Made by a program: the position numbers and the translations under genes. DNA of 64,000 bases, taken from assembly GCF_020103695.1 (NCBI RefSeq), contig NZ_JAHXBF010000011.1, forward strand, positions 1 through 64,000, read 5' to 3'. A model generated the notes under the pieces. The model worked only from the letters and a program-made list of their open reading frames with translations. It had not been told where the DNA came from and did no database searches. Position 1 is the stretch's first letter, and each line of letters starts with the position of its first letter. Below are positions 7,032-16,140 of the stretch, in pieces. This DNA comes from Hyalangium versicolor. Lineage in GTDB: Bacteria > Myxococcota > Myxococcia > Myxococcales > Myxococcaceae.

Positions 7032-7745
7032 ATGGATCCCATCGGCCGCCGCCCCGCAACCCTTCGGCCCGCCACCACTTCCGCCCAGTCGGAGGCCCGT
7101 CCCGTGGCCACGGCTGCGAAGACGACAGCGACCAACGCGGTGGATCAGGTGGGACGGAGCACCTTCGACGCGCCGGTGGTGAAGGCAGCGGCGGCGCAGC
7201 CGATCCCGGGAGCATGGCGCGGCGGGCCGGACACCGAGGTGGGCAAGGCGATCGCGGGGATGATCAACCGGATGCGCTCCTCGGATGCGGCGGGCATCCA
7301 GCTCAAGGGTGACACGATCGAGAGCCTGTTCACGCGCGCCATCATCGACAACAAGCACGTGACGAACGATCAGCTGCTGGCGATGACGAAGATGACGGTG
7401 GACCAGCTGTCGGACGGTCCCGAGGACAGCGCGAAGATCCTGAAGAAGATCCCCAACGCGCGGGAGCTGCCGGCGCACAAGTTCACGGTGGCGATGCTGG
7501 CGGCGGCCACGGGCGTGGATCCGAAGGCGCTCTCGCAGGCCTCACCCGGCCTGGGCATGACGGGAGCACCGGACGTGTTCATCTTCGCTGCTCCGACCGA
7601 GGGGCTGCAGCGCTCCACCGCGCTGCATGACTTCACGGACTACCTGCGGGGCGCGGGCCTCAAGGGCATGAACAAGGCAGTGTGGGGCGTGGAGAACCGC
7701 GTGCTGTCTGCCATCGTCAGCGCGGTGGGCGGCGGGCGGTACTGA
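7032..7745 (+). CDS. Hypothetical protein
   Basis: 237 residues. ATG 7032 (MDPIGRRP) is preceded by CAGGAG at 7019-7024 with an 8-nt spacer. The first 60 residues are low-complexity Ala/Thr/Pro; the remainder is a helical globular domain with VGKAIAGMINRMRSS, LFTRAIIDNKHVT and MTKMTVDQLSDGPEDSAKILKK. No signal peptide or cysteine pairs. It is divergent from the small-gene cassette and shares a 276-bp upstream region with it, so joint control is possible. Family not recognised. Confidence 0.65.
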   Translation: MDPIGRRPATLRPATTSAQSEARPVATAAKTTATNAVDQVGRSTFDAPVVKAAAAQPIPGAWRGGPDTEVGKAIAGMINRMRSSDAAGIQLKGDTIESLFTRAIIDNKHVTNDQLLAMTKMTVDQLSDGPEDSAKILKKIPNARELPAHKFTVAMLAAATGVDPKALSQASPGLGMTGAPDVFIFAAPTEGLQRSTALHDFTDYLRGAGLKGMNKAVWGVENRVLSAIVSAVGGGRY

Positions 7746-7838
7746 CACGAGCGAGGGAAACGCGCCCTTCCACCAAGGACTTCTGAGGTTCAACCAGATC
7801 CGGCGGCGCTCATTTTTTGCCGACACCTCCCGGGCCGA

Positions 7839-7869
7839 AGGAGGCGAACACCCCTGGCCCCAGCCTCCT
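7839..7869 (-). terminator. Hairpin after immunity gene
   Basis: AGGAGGC and GCCTCCT form a 7-bp stem with a 17-nt loop, just downstream of the minus-strand stop at 7876 and between two convergent genes. No T-run, so a weak call. Confidence 0.35.
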
Positions 7870-7875
7870 CCATCA

Positions 7876-9213
7876 TCAAGTGCGGTGATGCACGGCGACG
7901 CGGAAGAGCTGGGTGAGGGAGTAGTCCAGCAGCGACTGGCACGAGCGCATGTACCGGTGCGCCCGGAGGAACGGAAGCCACGCCCGGTTGCCCACGCGCA
8001 CCTGCGCCTCCTCAAGCTTTTTGCGCGGGATCCACTTCCCGCCCAGGTTGCGGACCAGCACCTCGCCCAGATACGCGCCCACCGCAGGCACAGCGTGCTC
8101 ATCGATGTCGCGGCGCTCGAAGACTCGGGGGAACTCCTCATGCCAGAACTGGTAGTCCACGTCCGTGAGCGACTCGGGGGTTTGCTTGAAGACCGAGGGC
8201 ACCTTGGTGTGCAGGAGCGCCACGAGGTGCTCCGCGAGCAGTGAGTAGTGCTCGCAGGCGGCCTTGGGGTCGGTCACGTCCGGAGGCAGCGCGGCGTCCG
8301 CAGGTAACCACTCCTCCGGCTCGGGCGGCTTCCAAGCGTTGAACTCCGCAAGCTTCCGCTGGCGCTGGCTGATGACGACGTCGTCCACCACGCGAGCCAG
8401 GAGGGGAGCCACGTCCGGGTGAAAGTGGGGCTCGACGGGGACGAGCGCGGCACTGTGCTCACGCAGCGTGCGCAGGACCGTTTCGAAGTCGAGGTCTGGC
8501 CGGAGGTGGACGAAGGCTCGAGCCTGAGCCTGGCGCGCCTCCTCTCGGGCGAAGTCCGCGGCAGTAGGCCAGGTCACCAAGAGGATGGAACCGTTGGGGA
8601 GTGCCTCCACCCGATGGGCCGGCGTGGACAGCATTCGCTCGCGGCCGACAAGTTCCACGAGTTTCGGGCCGAAGACGTTGAGCCAGGAGACCTCGTAGAT
8701 CTTGTCGAACCCATCTCGTATCGAGGTTTGCATGTCGCGGCCGTAGTAGGGAGCGTTCGCCAACTCGATCTCCGCCTCGCTGTTGGCGTCGGCGTGAGTG
8801 ACGGGATAGTAGGAAGCCCAGGCGCGGACCATGTCCACGAAGTTGCGACTGCGCTCCTCCGTGAAGAAGGAGAGGGGTCGTAGGCTCAGACTGACGTCCA
8901 GCTTGGGCTTGTCAGGCGTGAACAAGAGCCAGGGCGTCAGGCTCAGCGCGGGCCACTTCGTGCGATAGAGCCCGATGTCCGTGGCCTCCTCGCGGCGCGC
9001 CTCCTCCAAGCCTTTCCAGATAGCGGCCCGAGAGTATTTACGTCGCCGCTTGCCCTCGACGACGTCCGGCATCCAATCGCCCGCGAATGTCTCAAGGGCT
9101 TGAAGGAAGGGCTCCAACTCGCGCTCCAGCGGAGCCTGCGGGTTGAAGGTCCCCTCGAAGTGAAAAGTCAGGTCGTCGTCCGGCCTCATCTCGCCAAGCA
9201 TCAACCGCTTCAT
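7876..9213 (-). CDS. Imm52-like immunity protein (SitI-like)
   Basis: 445 residues, cytosolic (no signal or membrane segment). ATG 9213 overlaps the toxin's TGA as ATGA, the tight coupling usual for toxin-immunity pairs. Residues about 1-250 resemble the Imm52 type, which is associated with Tox-REase-5 toxins: FDKIYEVSWLNVFGPKLVELVG and VEALPNGSILLVTWPT. Residues about 300-440 form a second helical domain (HYSLLAEHLVALLHTK, VPAVGAYLGEVLVRNLGGKWIP). It should neutralise the nuclease domain encoded upstream. Family assignment is from remembered sequence features and was not searched. Confidence 0.7.
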   Translation of the reverse strand: MKRLMLGEMRPDDDLTFHFEGTFNPQAPLERELEPFLQALETFAGDWMPDVVEGKRRRKYSRAAIWKGLEEARREEATDIGLYRTKWPALSLTPWLLFTPDKPKLDVSLSLRPLSFFTEERSRNFVDMVRAWASYYPVTHADANSEAEIELANAPYYGRDMQTSIRDGFDKIYEVSWLNVFGPKLVELVGRERMLSTPAHRVEALPNGSILLVTWPTAADFAREEARQAQARAFVHLRPDLDFETVLRTLREHSAALVPVEPHFHPDVAPLLARVVDDVVISQRQRKLAEFNAWKPPEPEEWLPADAALPPDVTDPKAACEHYSLLAEHLVALLHTKVPSVFKQTPESLTDVDYQFWHEEFPRVFERRDIDEHAVPAVGAYLGEVLVRNLGGKWIPRKKLEEAQVRVGNRAWLPFLRAHRYMRSCQSLLDYSLTQLFRVAVHHRT

Positions 9214-11528
9214 TGGACCCGCACCTCCACGCCCTTGACCTCCTCCTGGACTCTTTTCATGGCTGTCTGCAACACAGCCGGAGCTTTAGGCTTGAGTCTC
9301 CCGCCCTCATAGATGAGGCGGACCTGTTGGACCTGCACCTTGGGACCGAGGTATTTGAGCGAGTCGCGGCGGATGTTCACCGTCTCGCCATAATACGCCA
9401 GGGCCGCGCTCGCATCCGCCCTCATCTGCGCCGTCAAGGGGCTTGGATCCAGCACGGAGCTGAAATCGCGGCTCTTCAAGCTGAAGGACTCCACGCGCGG
9501 AGGCTCGCCCGCAGGGGGCTGCCTCTCGATCACGAGCACGTCCGCGAAGCGGACGCCGGGTTGGCCCTCCTTCGCTACCCCCACAGTGGTCTCGATGAGA
9601 GGATCGACGAAGTCCTTGAGCCAGAACCGTTGCGCCCGAGGCAGTGCCGCGTCCGCGCGCAGCAGGGCCACCATGACCCGCTCGAACGCCAGCCCTCGGG
9701 CGAACCGCACTCGCAGCCACTCGTAGTTCTCCCAGGAGAGAGGCCCTTGGGCCTTCTTGCCCGCCTTCAACTCGGAGAGGCGCCCCTCCCGATAGGCCAC
9801 GTACTCGCCCCAAAGCACGGAAGCCTCGGGCACTCCAGGCGGCGGGGTCTCCAGCGCTGGGCGGTTGTGCTCCAACCACGCCACGTTCGCGGGAAGGCGC
9901 GCGCCGGGCGTCTCCATTTCCGCCAGCGTCAGCTTGGCTTGGACCACCTCCGCAGTGTGGCCCACGGATTCGTCCACGAGCGAGGCCACACCGCCAAGGA
10001 GTCCTCCGGCTCCCGCCTTCTTCGGAGTGGGGCTCGTCCCCTCCTCCACCAAAGAGGCAGCCCCGCCGGGGCTCTTGCCTGCACCTGCCATGGGCCGGGT
10101 GGAGTTCCGAGGCTCGGGCTTCGCCTGGGACAACACGGCCTGCGCTTTGGCCAGATCGCCTCGGGCCTCGTAGAGAGCCATGGCCACCGGCTCTCCTCCG
10201 GCGGCGACCATGACAGCCACCTCGCGCCGGCCCTGGATGAGCCGCGCCAACTGCCCGAGGCCCTCCTCACCCAGCCGCTCCCGCAGCCGCTCCACCACCT
10301 CCTTGAGCACCTGCAAGCGCAGTCCGGGCACCTGGAGCCGCACTCCTCTGTCCCCGAAGCCCGCGGCCACCTTGGCCTCGGAGAGGTAGCGCCCACCCTT
10401 GCCGCCCGCGTACAGGCCCACCATCAGCGCCGCGGGCGCCAGTTCCCGCGCGGCCTGCTCGTGGCGGCCCTGGTACAGCGAAGACACTCCATGCCCCGTC
10501 CCCGCCGCCAGGTAGTAGAAGCCCAGCGGCACTCCGAACGTCATGGAGTCAAAGGTGCCCAGCGCCACGTGGCCCGGAGAGAACTGCTCTCTCATGAGGG
10601 CTCGCTCCGTCTCGTCGAAGGCTTCCTGGTAGAGCGGTGGCAGGTCGGCTCGCGCGCCGTACACTCGGGTACCGCTGGCCCCGTCCGCACCGGGAATCGT
10701 GGCGCCCACGTCGTCGACGGCGCGGCCCAGGCCTCGCACCACGTCCCGGAGTTGCTCCTCCCGATCCGGGTAGTCCGAGAGTTGGAAGCCGCGCCGCTCC
10801 AACGCCTCGCGCACCGCCTCCATCTGCCCCAGCGTCTGTTCCAGTTGCTTGTCCTTGGACAGCAGCACCAACAGCTCGCGCACCTCGTCATCGAAGGCGG
10901 TGTCGACGAGGAAGAGGGTGAGCACCTGGGCGTAGGCCCCGTACCTCTGAGTGGCGGAGACGAGGAAGGAGAAGCGCTTGCGCTGGAGCACCTGCGCGGC
11001 CGGACCCTCCATGGGCCCCAGCGCGCCGAGTCTCACGGCGGACCAGTCCTCCAACACCTCCACCAGCCGGGGCATGTCCACCCGGCGCTGCAACACGAGG
11101 AACTCCGCAGGTGAGGCGCACTGGAAGAAGGGCGCCAGCAGCTCTTCATCCCGCCAGGAAGAGTAGTCCGGCCAGCCTTCCGGTACTGGCAGGCCCCCGC
11201 ACCAGGGCGAGCCCTGGATGGAGGGCTCCGCACGGGCCGCCGCGCGCACGGCCATCTCCTCCGGGCTCACCAGGGCCACCTCCGTGCCCACCACGGTTGG
11301 GCCGTGGCGGCGCCGCAGCCGCGCTCGCGGTCTCTCCTCCTCGGGAGAGGCTGAGGAGGGAGCTTGAGCCCAAAGGGCACTGGCCGCAGCCTCCTCTCGC
11401 AACACCGCGGGAGGACCGTGGGTGTTGCCTGGCCCAGGCGACGCAGACAGCGTGGCGCAGCCGGTGGTGAACAGGGCGGCGCCCACCAGCAGCCCCCACC
11501 ACCTTCGCCTCAGAGCCTCAGCGCGCAT
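9210..11528 (-). CDS. Lipoprotein polymorphic toxin with PD-(D/E)xK-like C-terminus (SitA-like)
   Basis: 772 residues from ATG 11528. The N-terminus is a lipoprotein signal (MRAEALRRRWWGLLVGAALFTTGC). The middle is a long globular and helical region with a hydrophobic patch. The last 140 residues look like a restriction-endonuclease-fold toxin (Tox-REase-5 type): FARGLAFERV, then D663 in RFADVLV and E680/K685 in VESFSLK. This fits SitA toxins of Myxococcus, lipoproteins moved between kin by TraA-dependent outer membrane exchange and read out by SitI immunity. Gene order B-A-I matches, with 11-nt and 4-nt overlaps. Nuclease activity is inferred. Confidence 0.75.
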   Translation of the reverse strand: MRAEALRRRWWGLLVGAALFTTGCATLSASPGPGNTHGPPAVLREEAAASALWAQAPSSASPEEERPRARLRRRHGPTVVGTEVALVSPEEMAVRAAARAEPSIQGSPWCGGLPVPEGWPDYSSWRDEELLAPFFQCASPAEFLVLQRRVDMPRLVEVLEDWSAVRLGALGPMEGPAAQVLQRKRFSFLVSATQRYGAYAQVLTLFLVDTAFDDEVRELLVLLSKDKQLEQTLGQMEAVREALERRGFQLSDYPDREEQLRDVVRGLGRAVDDVGATIPGADGASGTRVYGARADLPPLYQEAFDETERALMREQFSPGHVALGTFDSMTFGVPLGFYYLAAGTGHGVSSLYQGRHEQAARELAPAALMVGLYAGGKGGRYLSEAKVAAGFGDRGVRLQVPGLRLQVLKEVVERLRERLGEEGLGQLARLIQGRREVAVMVAAGGEPVAMALYEARGDLAKAQAVLSQAKPEPRNSTRPMAGAGKSPGGAASLVEEGTSPTPKKAGAGGLLGGVASLVDESVGHTAEVVQAKLTLAEMETPGARLPANVAWLEHNRPALETPPPGVPEASVLWGEYVAYREGRLSELKAGKKAQGPLSWENYEWLRVRFARGLAFERVMVALLRADAALPRAQRFWLKDFVDPLIETTVGVAKEGQPGVRFADVLVIERQPPAGEPPRVESFSLKSRDFSSVLDPSPLTAQMRADASAALAYYGETVNIRRDSLKYLGPKVQVQQVRLIYEGGRLKPKAPAVLQTAMKRVQEEVKGVEVRVQ

Positions 11529-12834
11529 TATCCACCCCCAGGCCGAAGACGGCGAAGGCCACCGGGCGCAACGTCCTATCCGCCCTCGGGTAGAGCCGCG
11601 TGCCACCCTGGACCAGCGCGTACAACCTGCTGGCAAAGCGCCAGCGCAGCTCCCCTGAGTACAGGTGGCGCGCCCCCAGCTGGCCCAAGCCCAGCGCCAG
11701 CCCATTCACGGCCACCTCCATGCGCCGACCGGCCACTTGGAGCGCCAGGCGCCCATCCACGTCCACGCGGCCCCAGTCAAACACCTCCGCGGCCAGCGAC
11801 AGGTACAAGTGGCGTTGCAGCAGTTCGCCTAACCGCACCCCATCCCAGCCCACCTCCACCTCACCGTAGGCGGAGAAGCCCTCCGGGAAGAGTGCCGGCT
11901 CCACCGACGACCCGGAGGTGCCCACCCCATTCCAACGGGAAAGCTCGTAGTCCGGACCGAAGTACCCCTGGCGGAAGCCCCCGTGCTGCCGCCGCACCTC
12001 CACCCGTAGCTTCATGTCCAATGTGAGAGTGAGCGCGTCCGCCCCCACGCCAGCCACCGCTCCCCAGGCGCCTGCCTCGCCTGACCGCTTTCCCCAGCCG
12101 CCCAGCACGTGCAGTTCGAAACCCGGGCGCACCACCAGCACCGCCGTGCCATCCACATGCGCCAGCGTCACTGGCGGCGACTCTCCCCCGGCCCTGCCCC
12201 AGCCCCGCACCGCGGAAAGTCCCAGCGTGTAGCGCCCCGGCTCGGGGGGCGCGCCGGTGAAGACATGTGCCAGATCCACCTCGGCTTGCACTCCCATGAG
12301 ACGAGCGCTCAGCACGTCCGAGGCGAACACCTCCACGTAGAGTGGACCCCGCCTGCCGGTGAGGAAGGCGCCCGCCGGGTGGTAGTCCGGGTTGGCGCGG
12401 TTGGAGTAGCGCCGCACCAGGTGTCCCGACAACAGGCTATAGCCCTCCAGCGCCCCCACTCTCAGCGCCACCGGGGACGCGTCGCTGCCCAGCTTCAGGG
12501 CTCGCACCAACTGCCCCCAGTCCGAGAGGCTGTCCCAATCCTCCCGCCGCACCCGCCCCGCGCCCGCCTCTCCGCCCCACAGCCACAGCCGCACCGGGGC
12601 GCCCACGTTGAGCCCGAACTCCTCGCCACCGTCCACCACCAGCGTAGGCTCCACTTGCAAGAAGCCCTCCCGCGAACCCACCCCCCCTCGCGGCAGGAGG
12701 GCCAGCGTGGTCGCCTCCCCGCGCGTCAGGTAGTGCCATCCCTCGGCCGATTCGGTAGCGGGCGCGACTTCGGACGGCGCGTCCAGGCCATGAGCCTGCG
12801 CTAACAGCAGCAGGAGCAACAACGAGGGCGTCAT
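11518..12834 (-). CDS. Exported beta-barrel-like protein, SitB position
   Basis: 438 residues from ATG 12834 (MTPSLLLLLLLAQAHG), with GGGAG upstream. An N-terminal signal peptide is followed by alternating hydrophobic/polar strands ending in aromatic residues (LYVEVFASDV, HLYLSLAAEVFDWGRVDV, LRWRFASRLYALVQGGTRLY), typical of an outer-membrane beta barrel. It overlaps the toxin gene by 11 nt, so the three genes form one operon. In sitBAI loci the B gene helps the toxin; whether this barrel is a true SitB homologue is uncertain. It could instead be a secretion or receptor component. Confidence 0.65.
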   Translation of the reverse strand: MTPSLLLLLLLAQAHGLDAPSEVAPATESAEGWHYLTRGEATTLALLPRGGVGSREGFLQVEPTLVVDGGEEFGLNVGAPVRLWLWGGEAGAGRVRREDWDSLSDWGQLVRALKLGSDASPVALRVGALEGYSLLSGHLVRRYSNRANPDYHPAGAFLTGRRGPLYVEVFASDVLSARLMGVQAEVDLAHVFTGAPPEPGRYTLGLSAVRGWGRAGGESPPVTLAHVDGTAVLVVRPGFELHVLGGWGKRSGEAGAWGAVAGVGADALTLTLDMKLRVEVRRQHGGFRQGYFGPDYELSRWNGVGTSGSSVEPALFPEGFSAYGEVEVGWDGVRLGELLQRHLYLSLAAEVFDWGRVDVDGRLALQVAGRRMEVAVNGLALGLGQLGARHLYSGELRWRFASRLYALVQGGTRLYPRADRTLRPVAFAVFGLGVDNAR

Positions 12835-12904
12835 GAGGATCTCCCGTGGCGGCAGCCTCCAGATTATCCCTCGCCCCCGACAAACCTGCTCAATCAGCAA
12901 TATC

Positions 12905-12929
12905 GTGCGGAGAGCAGTCTTCTCCGCAC
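12905..12929. repeat. Inverted repeat upstream of toxin operon
   Basis: GTGCGGAGA (12905-12913) and TCTCCGCAC (12921-12929), perfect 9-bp arms with a 7-nt loop, 70 nt upstream of the 12834 start. May be an operator, leader hairpin or remnant terminator. Confidence 0.35.
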
Positions 12930-13047
12930 ACAGGCCATGATCGTGAAGCCGAGGCACATGGCGGGTGGCAACTGCGCGAGAGCAATTCCGCCTCGCGAGC
13001 GAAGCGCGGGGCCTGGGAGAAGTGAGCCAATGTGAGCGCGAACGAGC

Positions 13048-14133
13048 TAGTGGACTGTCCGCGAAGTAATTCGACATAGTCGTGGGGAATGCCTAACTCT
13101 GGTGGATGAGGAGACGCCCTCCACGACTTGTGCACCTGTCGCCAGAAGAGGTGACCTACCTTCGGGCTCTGGTACGAGATGGACGGATCGAGCAGCGCAT
13201 AGCCCGTCGGGCACGCATCCTGCTGGCGATGAACGAGCAGGACACCATCGTCTCGGAGCTGGCGGAGCGGTTCGAATTGGATCGGACCACCATTTGGGCG
13301 CTGTGCCGGCGCTTCGAGCGCTGGGGCGTAGCGGCTGTGGATGATGCGCCGCGCTCGGGCCGCCCCAGGCGGCTTTCCCCCCCTCCAGCGGGTCGAGGTG
13401 GAGCGGCTGGCCTGCTGTGAGCCAGCAGGCATCGGTCTGCACATGACCCACTGGTCCACTCGCAGCCTGGCGTTGGCTGCGCGACGACAAGGCATCGCGT
13501 CAACCATCTCCCACTCCACCGTGGCCCTCATCCTCCGGGATGCCGAATTGCAACCTCACCGCTCCCGCTACTGGAAGACGCCGGTTCCCGATGAGACCTT
13601 CCGCGCTCAGGCAGCAAAGGTCCTCTGGTGCTACGAGCATGTCGTCGCTCTTGCGGAGCAGGGAGAGGTCGTCTTGTGCGTGGATGAGAAGCCCAACATC
13701 CAGGCCCTGGAGCGTCGTCGCCCCACGCGCACGATGCGGCCGGGCCTCATCGAGCAGCAGGAGTTCGAGTACGTGCGGCACGGCACGGTGAACTTCCTCG
13801 TTAAGCTGGTGGTGCCCACCGGGCTGATGCGGGGCTGGTGTCTGGAGCACAACGACTCCGCCTCCCTGCGGGCCGTGCTGCCTCAGCTGCTGGGAGAGCA
13901 CCGAGATGCTCGTCGCATCCATCTCATCTGGGACAACGGCGCCAGCCCTATCTTCAGAGAGGAAGCTGGAAGAGCCGCGCCGAACTCAGCGCCCACCTCG
14001 ACGCCAGTTGGCCCGAGTACAACCGCCTCTACGCCCACCCGTTCACTTGGTCCTGGACGCGGGCCAAGATGCACCAGTGGGTGGATCGGCACCGCTCCTG
14101 ACTATGTTGAAAGATTTCGCGGACAGTCCACTA
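13048..14133 (+). mobile_element. IS630-family insertion sequence, decayed
   Basis: About 1.09 kb bounded by inverted repeats: left end GTGGACTGTCCGCGAA from 13050, right end the complement TTCGCGGACAGTCCAC ending at 14131. Both ends are flanked by CTAG, which contains the TA target duplication expected of IS630/Tc1-type elements. The repeats stay similar for about 30 bp including a shared CATAGTC motif. The transposase inside is frameshifted, so the copy is probably immobile unless helped in trans. It sits about 210 bp upstream of the toxin operon's first gene. Confidence 0.85.
13106..14101 (+). pseudogene. IS630-family transposase with two frameshifts
   Basis: The product begins MRRRPPRLVHLSPEE with a helix-turn-helix (SELAERFELDRTTIWALCRRFERWG). 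The frame breaks in a C7 run at 13377-13383: a six-C run would restore RRLSPLQRVEVERL. Reading then continues with the DDE catalytic domain, including LCVDEKPNIQAL and HLIWDNGAS. A second frame change between about 13935 and 13965 leads to SWKSRAELSAHLDASWPEYNRLYAHPF and the stop at 14101. First two catalytic Asp are visible; the last Glu is probably in PEYNRLY. A functional copy would be about 330 residues. Confidence 0.85.
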
Positions 14134-14178
14134 GAGGCTGCTGGATCCACATGCGCCACGCGATGGCACTCTGCATCG

Positions 14179-14439
14179 TTACCCAGCGAGTCTCCACGCA
14201 GATTCCAACGCGGACGTGGCAGGAACACGAGCCTTCCTCTCCACAACACAGCGCTGATGCCAAATGTCAGGGTTCCCAGCGTGGGGTTGCATCAAGGGCA
14301 GGGGAGCACCGCCAAGGTTGAGCAGCCTGATGTTACGAGACTTGGTGTCATGAGACCGGGACATGTTGAGATCTAGCATAACACTGAGCCCCCAGTCGGC
14401 AGACCAGCCCAAACCACAACCAGTACCACGACTCTTCAC
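14179..14439 (-). CDS. Possible 86-residue ORF or gene remnant
   Basis: GTG start at 14439, TAA at 14179. The sequence (SADWGLSVMLDLN, IRLLNLGGAPLPLMQPHAG, NPDIWHQRC) looks protein-like rather than random, but no ribosome site or family is evident. It lies in the gap between the IS element and the 14452 gene, which is otherwise empty. It may be the tail of a gene broken when the IS arrived. Confidence 0.3.
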   Translation of the reverse strand: MKSRGTGCGLGWSADWGLSVMLDLNMSRSHDTKSRNIRLLNLGGAPLPLMQPHAGNPDIWHQRCVVERKARVPATSALESAWRLAG

Positions 14440-14451
14440 TACACCAATGCG

Positions 14452-15054
14452 CTAACCCATTTCGAGACTCTTACCATGCTCAAGCCTCTCAACATAGACG
14501 CGCAAGTTGCTTGCGATCTTCTCAAACACACGAGGCACCAATGGAACAATTTCCGCAAACCCTGGATTCTCTTCTCTGGGATGACCATGATAATAGCGGA
14601 GATGCTCGATAATATCCCTCTGCTCAGACTTCGGCAGCGCGCGCAAGGGGTCTCGAGCCAGATAATCATGCTTTTCAGAGAGGTGTATAAACGCACAGCC
14701 AAACCGATAAACCGATTCGGTCCAGTTGTGCAGCTTCTGGGCGAACCGCACCATCTCCCCATCAGTTATTCGATTCCGACGACCGCCTGAATGCCTCCAC
14801 ATCTCCCCTTCAACGGAGGCACGAATGAGAGCAAAACGCTCTGCTTTATCGCTTATACCAAGCAAGAAGATGACCCGGACCATCGAGTCAAGTTCTTGAC
14901 GAAGAAGCCCAACGCAGACACCGTGCAACCCAGCGCGACTCAGTTGATGAATAGCATGCATGTTCTCAGCCGACCGGGCTCGAATCTGCCGACAAAACGT
15001 CGCCACCACATCCCGATGTTCACTTCTTGAATTCCTGCGCGCTTTGCTTGCCAT
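14452..15054 (-). CDS. Hypothetical protein in lower-GC patch
   Basis: 200 residues, ATG 15054 (MASKARRNSRSEHRD). Mostly helical, with RAGLHGVCVGLLRQELDSMVRVIFLLG, FAQKLHNWTESVYRFGCAFIHLSEKHDY and ERDIIEHLRYYHGHP-like segments; the conserved-looking Arg, Glu and His residues recall the broad group of helical proteins near defence and mobile genes. Base composition is clearly less GC-rich than the flanks, with more codons ending in A or T. Together with the adjacent IS this suggests recent transfer. Not recognised. Confidence 0.65.
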   Translation of the reverse strand: MASKARRNSRSEHRDVVATFCRQIRARSAENMHAIHQLSRAGLHGVCVGLLRQELDSMVRVIFLLGISDKAERFALIRASVEGEMWRHSGGRRNRITDGEMVRFAQKLHNWTESVYRFGCAFIHLSEKHDYLARDPLRALPKSEQRDIIEHLRYYHGHPREENPGFAEIVPLVPRVFEKIASNLRVYVERLEHGKSLEMG

Positions 15055-15096
15055 AGGCCCACCTTGAGATTGACCAGTTATTACTTTGGTTGATGT

Positions 15097-16113
15097 TCAG
15101 CTCCGCACCTCCACCTCCCGGACCTCGCGCGTCACCTCCCGGACCTCCACCTTCACATCCAGGAAGTGCTTGAACGTCTCAAGCTGCGTCTCCGCGTGCC
15201 CATCCAACGGTAGCGTGCGGAACGTGCCCCCCTTCGCCAGCGCCAGCAGCAACAAGAGCTGATCGCATAGGTGCTCCCCCACCGGCACCTCCGCGTCCAG
15301 GTAGCGCCTCGCCTCCTCCACCGCGTTGCCCGCCACCTCCTCCGCCCTCACGCCCCGCTCACCGAAGGCCGTGAACACCTCCGTCACGTGCTCGCTCTCC
15401 ACCTCCAGCCACAGCACGTTGCCCGGCCCCACCGAGCGCTTCAGCTCCTCCGTCCGCAGCTCGTACGGCTTCCACTTCAGCGCCTGCTCCACCGTGGCCA
15501 GCTCCCGCTTCGCCACATCGAACGGAATCTGGCCAATGAGCGCCGTCGCCATCCGCCGCTTCACCTCCCCGCGCTCCAGCAGCGTCAAAGGCTTCAACGG
15601 AGCCGGCTCCACGTTCACCCGGAACTTCCCTCCTCCCGCCGGGAAGAAGCCGTGCCGCTCCAGCACCGCCTCCACCTTCGGCCCCATCCGCCTCACCAAC
15701 GGGAAGTACGCCTTCTCCAGGAAGTCGAACGGCGGCGCCATCGGGTTGTGCGTCCCTCCCTCCAACACCAGCGTCGACGGCCCGCTCGCCAGCATCAGCG
15801 CCGGCAACACCGTCTGCAGCACCAGCGTCGCGCTCCCCGCCGTCCCCACCGCGAAGAAGTAGTTCCCCGCCGACAGCGCCCGCGGCTTGAACGTCAGCTC
15901 TCGCGAGCCCATCTCCGCGCCCACCACCTCCGCCGCCCCCACCTCCGCCGCCGCCTTCACCGCCGTCAGGTGCTGGCGCAACAGCCCCGGCTTCTGCCGC
16001 CCCGCGCGGATGTTCACCATCTGGAACGGCGTCCCCGTCACCAGCGACAACGCCAACGACGTGCGCAGCACCTGGCCGCCACCCTCTCCCTTCGAACCGT
16101 CGATTCGCACCAT
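15097..16113 (-). CDS. rtcA: RNA 3'-terminal phosphate cyclase RtcA
   Basis: 338 residues, the usual RtcA length. It converts RNA 3'-phosphate to 2',3'-cyclic phosphate with ATP through a covalent histidine-AMP. Diagnostic N-terminus MVRIDGSKGEGGGQVLRTSL, RAGRQKPGLLRQHL, and the active-site histidine H306 in LDGHAETQLETF. A repeated REV tract forms the last residues. It is the second gene of an rtcB-rtcA operon; a 131-bp spacer with a strong hairpin separates it from rtcB. The product supplies or trims ends for RtcB ligation. Confidence 0.95.
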   Translation of the reverse strand: MVRIDGSKGEGGGQVLRTSLALSLVTGTPFQMVNIRAGRQKPGLLRQHLTAVKAAAEVGAAEVVGAEMGSRELTFKPRALSAGNYFFAVGTAGSATLVLQTVLPALMLASGPSTLVLEGGTHNPMAPPFDFLEKAYFPLVRRMGPKVEAVLERHGFFPAGGGKFRVNVEPAPLKPLTLLERGEVKRRMATALIGQIPFDVAKRELATVEQALKWKPYELRTEELKRSVGPGNVLWLEVESEHVTEVFTAFGERGVRAEEVAGNAVEEARRYLDAEVPVGEHLCDQLLLLLALAKGGTFRTLPLDGHAETQLETFKHFLDVKVEVREVTREVREVEVRS

Positions 16114-16140
16114 GACAAATCCCTCTGCTGCAAAAGTAGC

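Noticed and set aside
1..7745. Complete prophage
   Set aside because: No integrase, capsid, tail or terminase gene or attachment site is visible in the window; only phage-like small genes are.
9213..11114. 633-codon plus-strand frame opposite the toxin gene
   Set aside because: His/Leu/Arg-rich shadow; the minus strand carries the lipoprotein toxin with coupled start and stop.
13048..14133. IS630 copy as an active element
   Set aside because: Two frame changes in the transposase make activity unlikely unless frameshifting is programmed.
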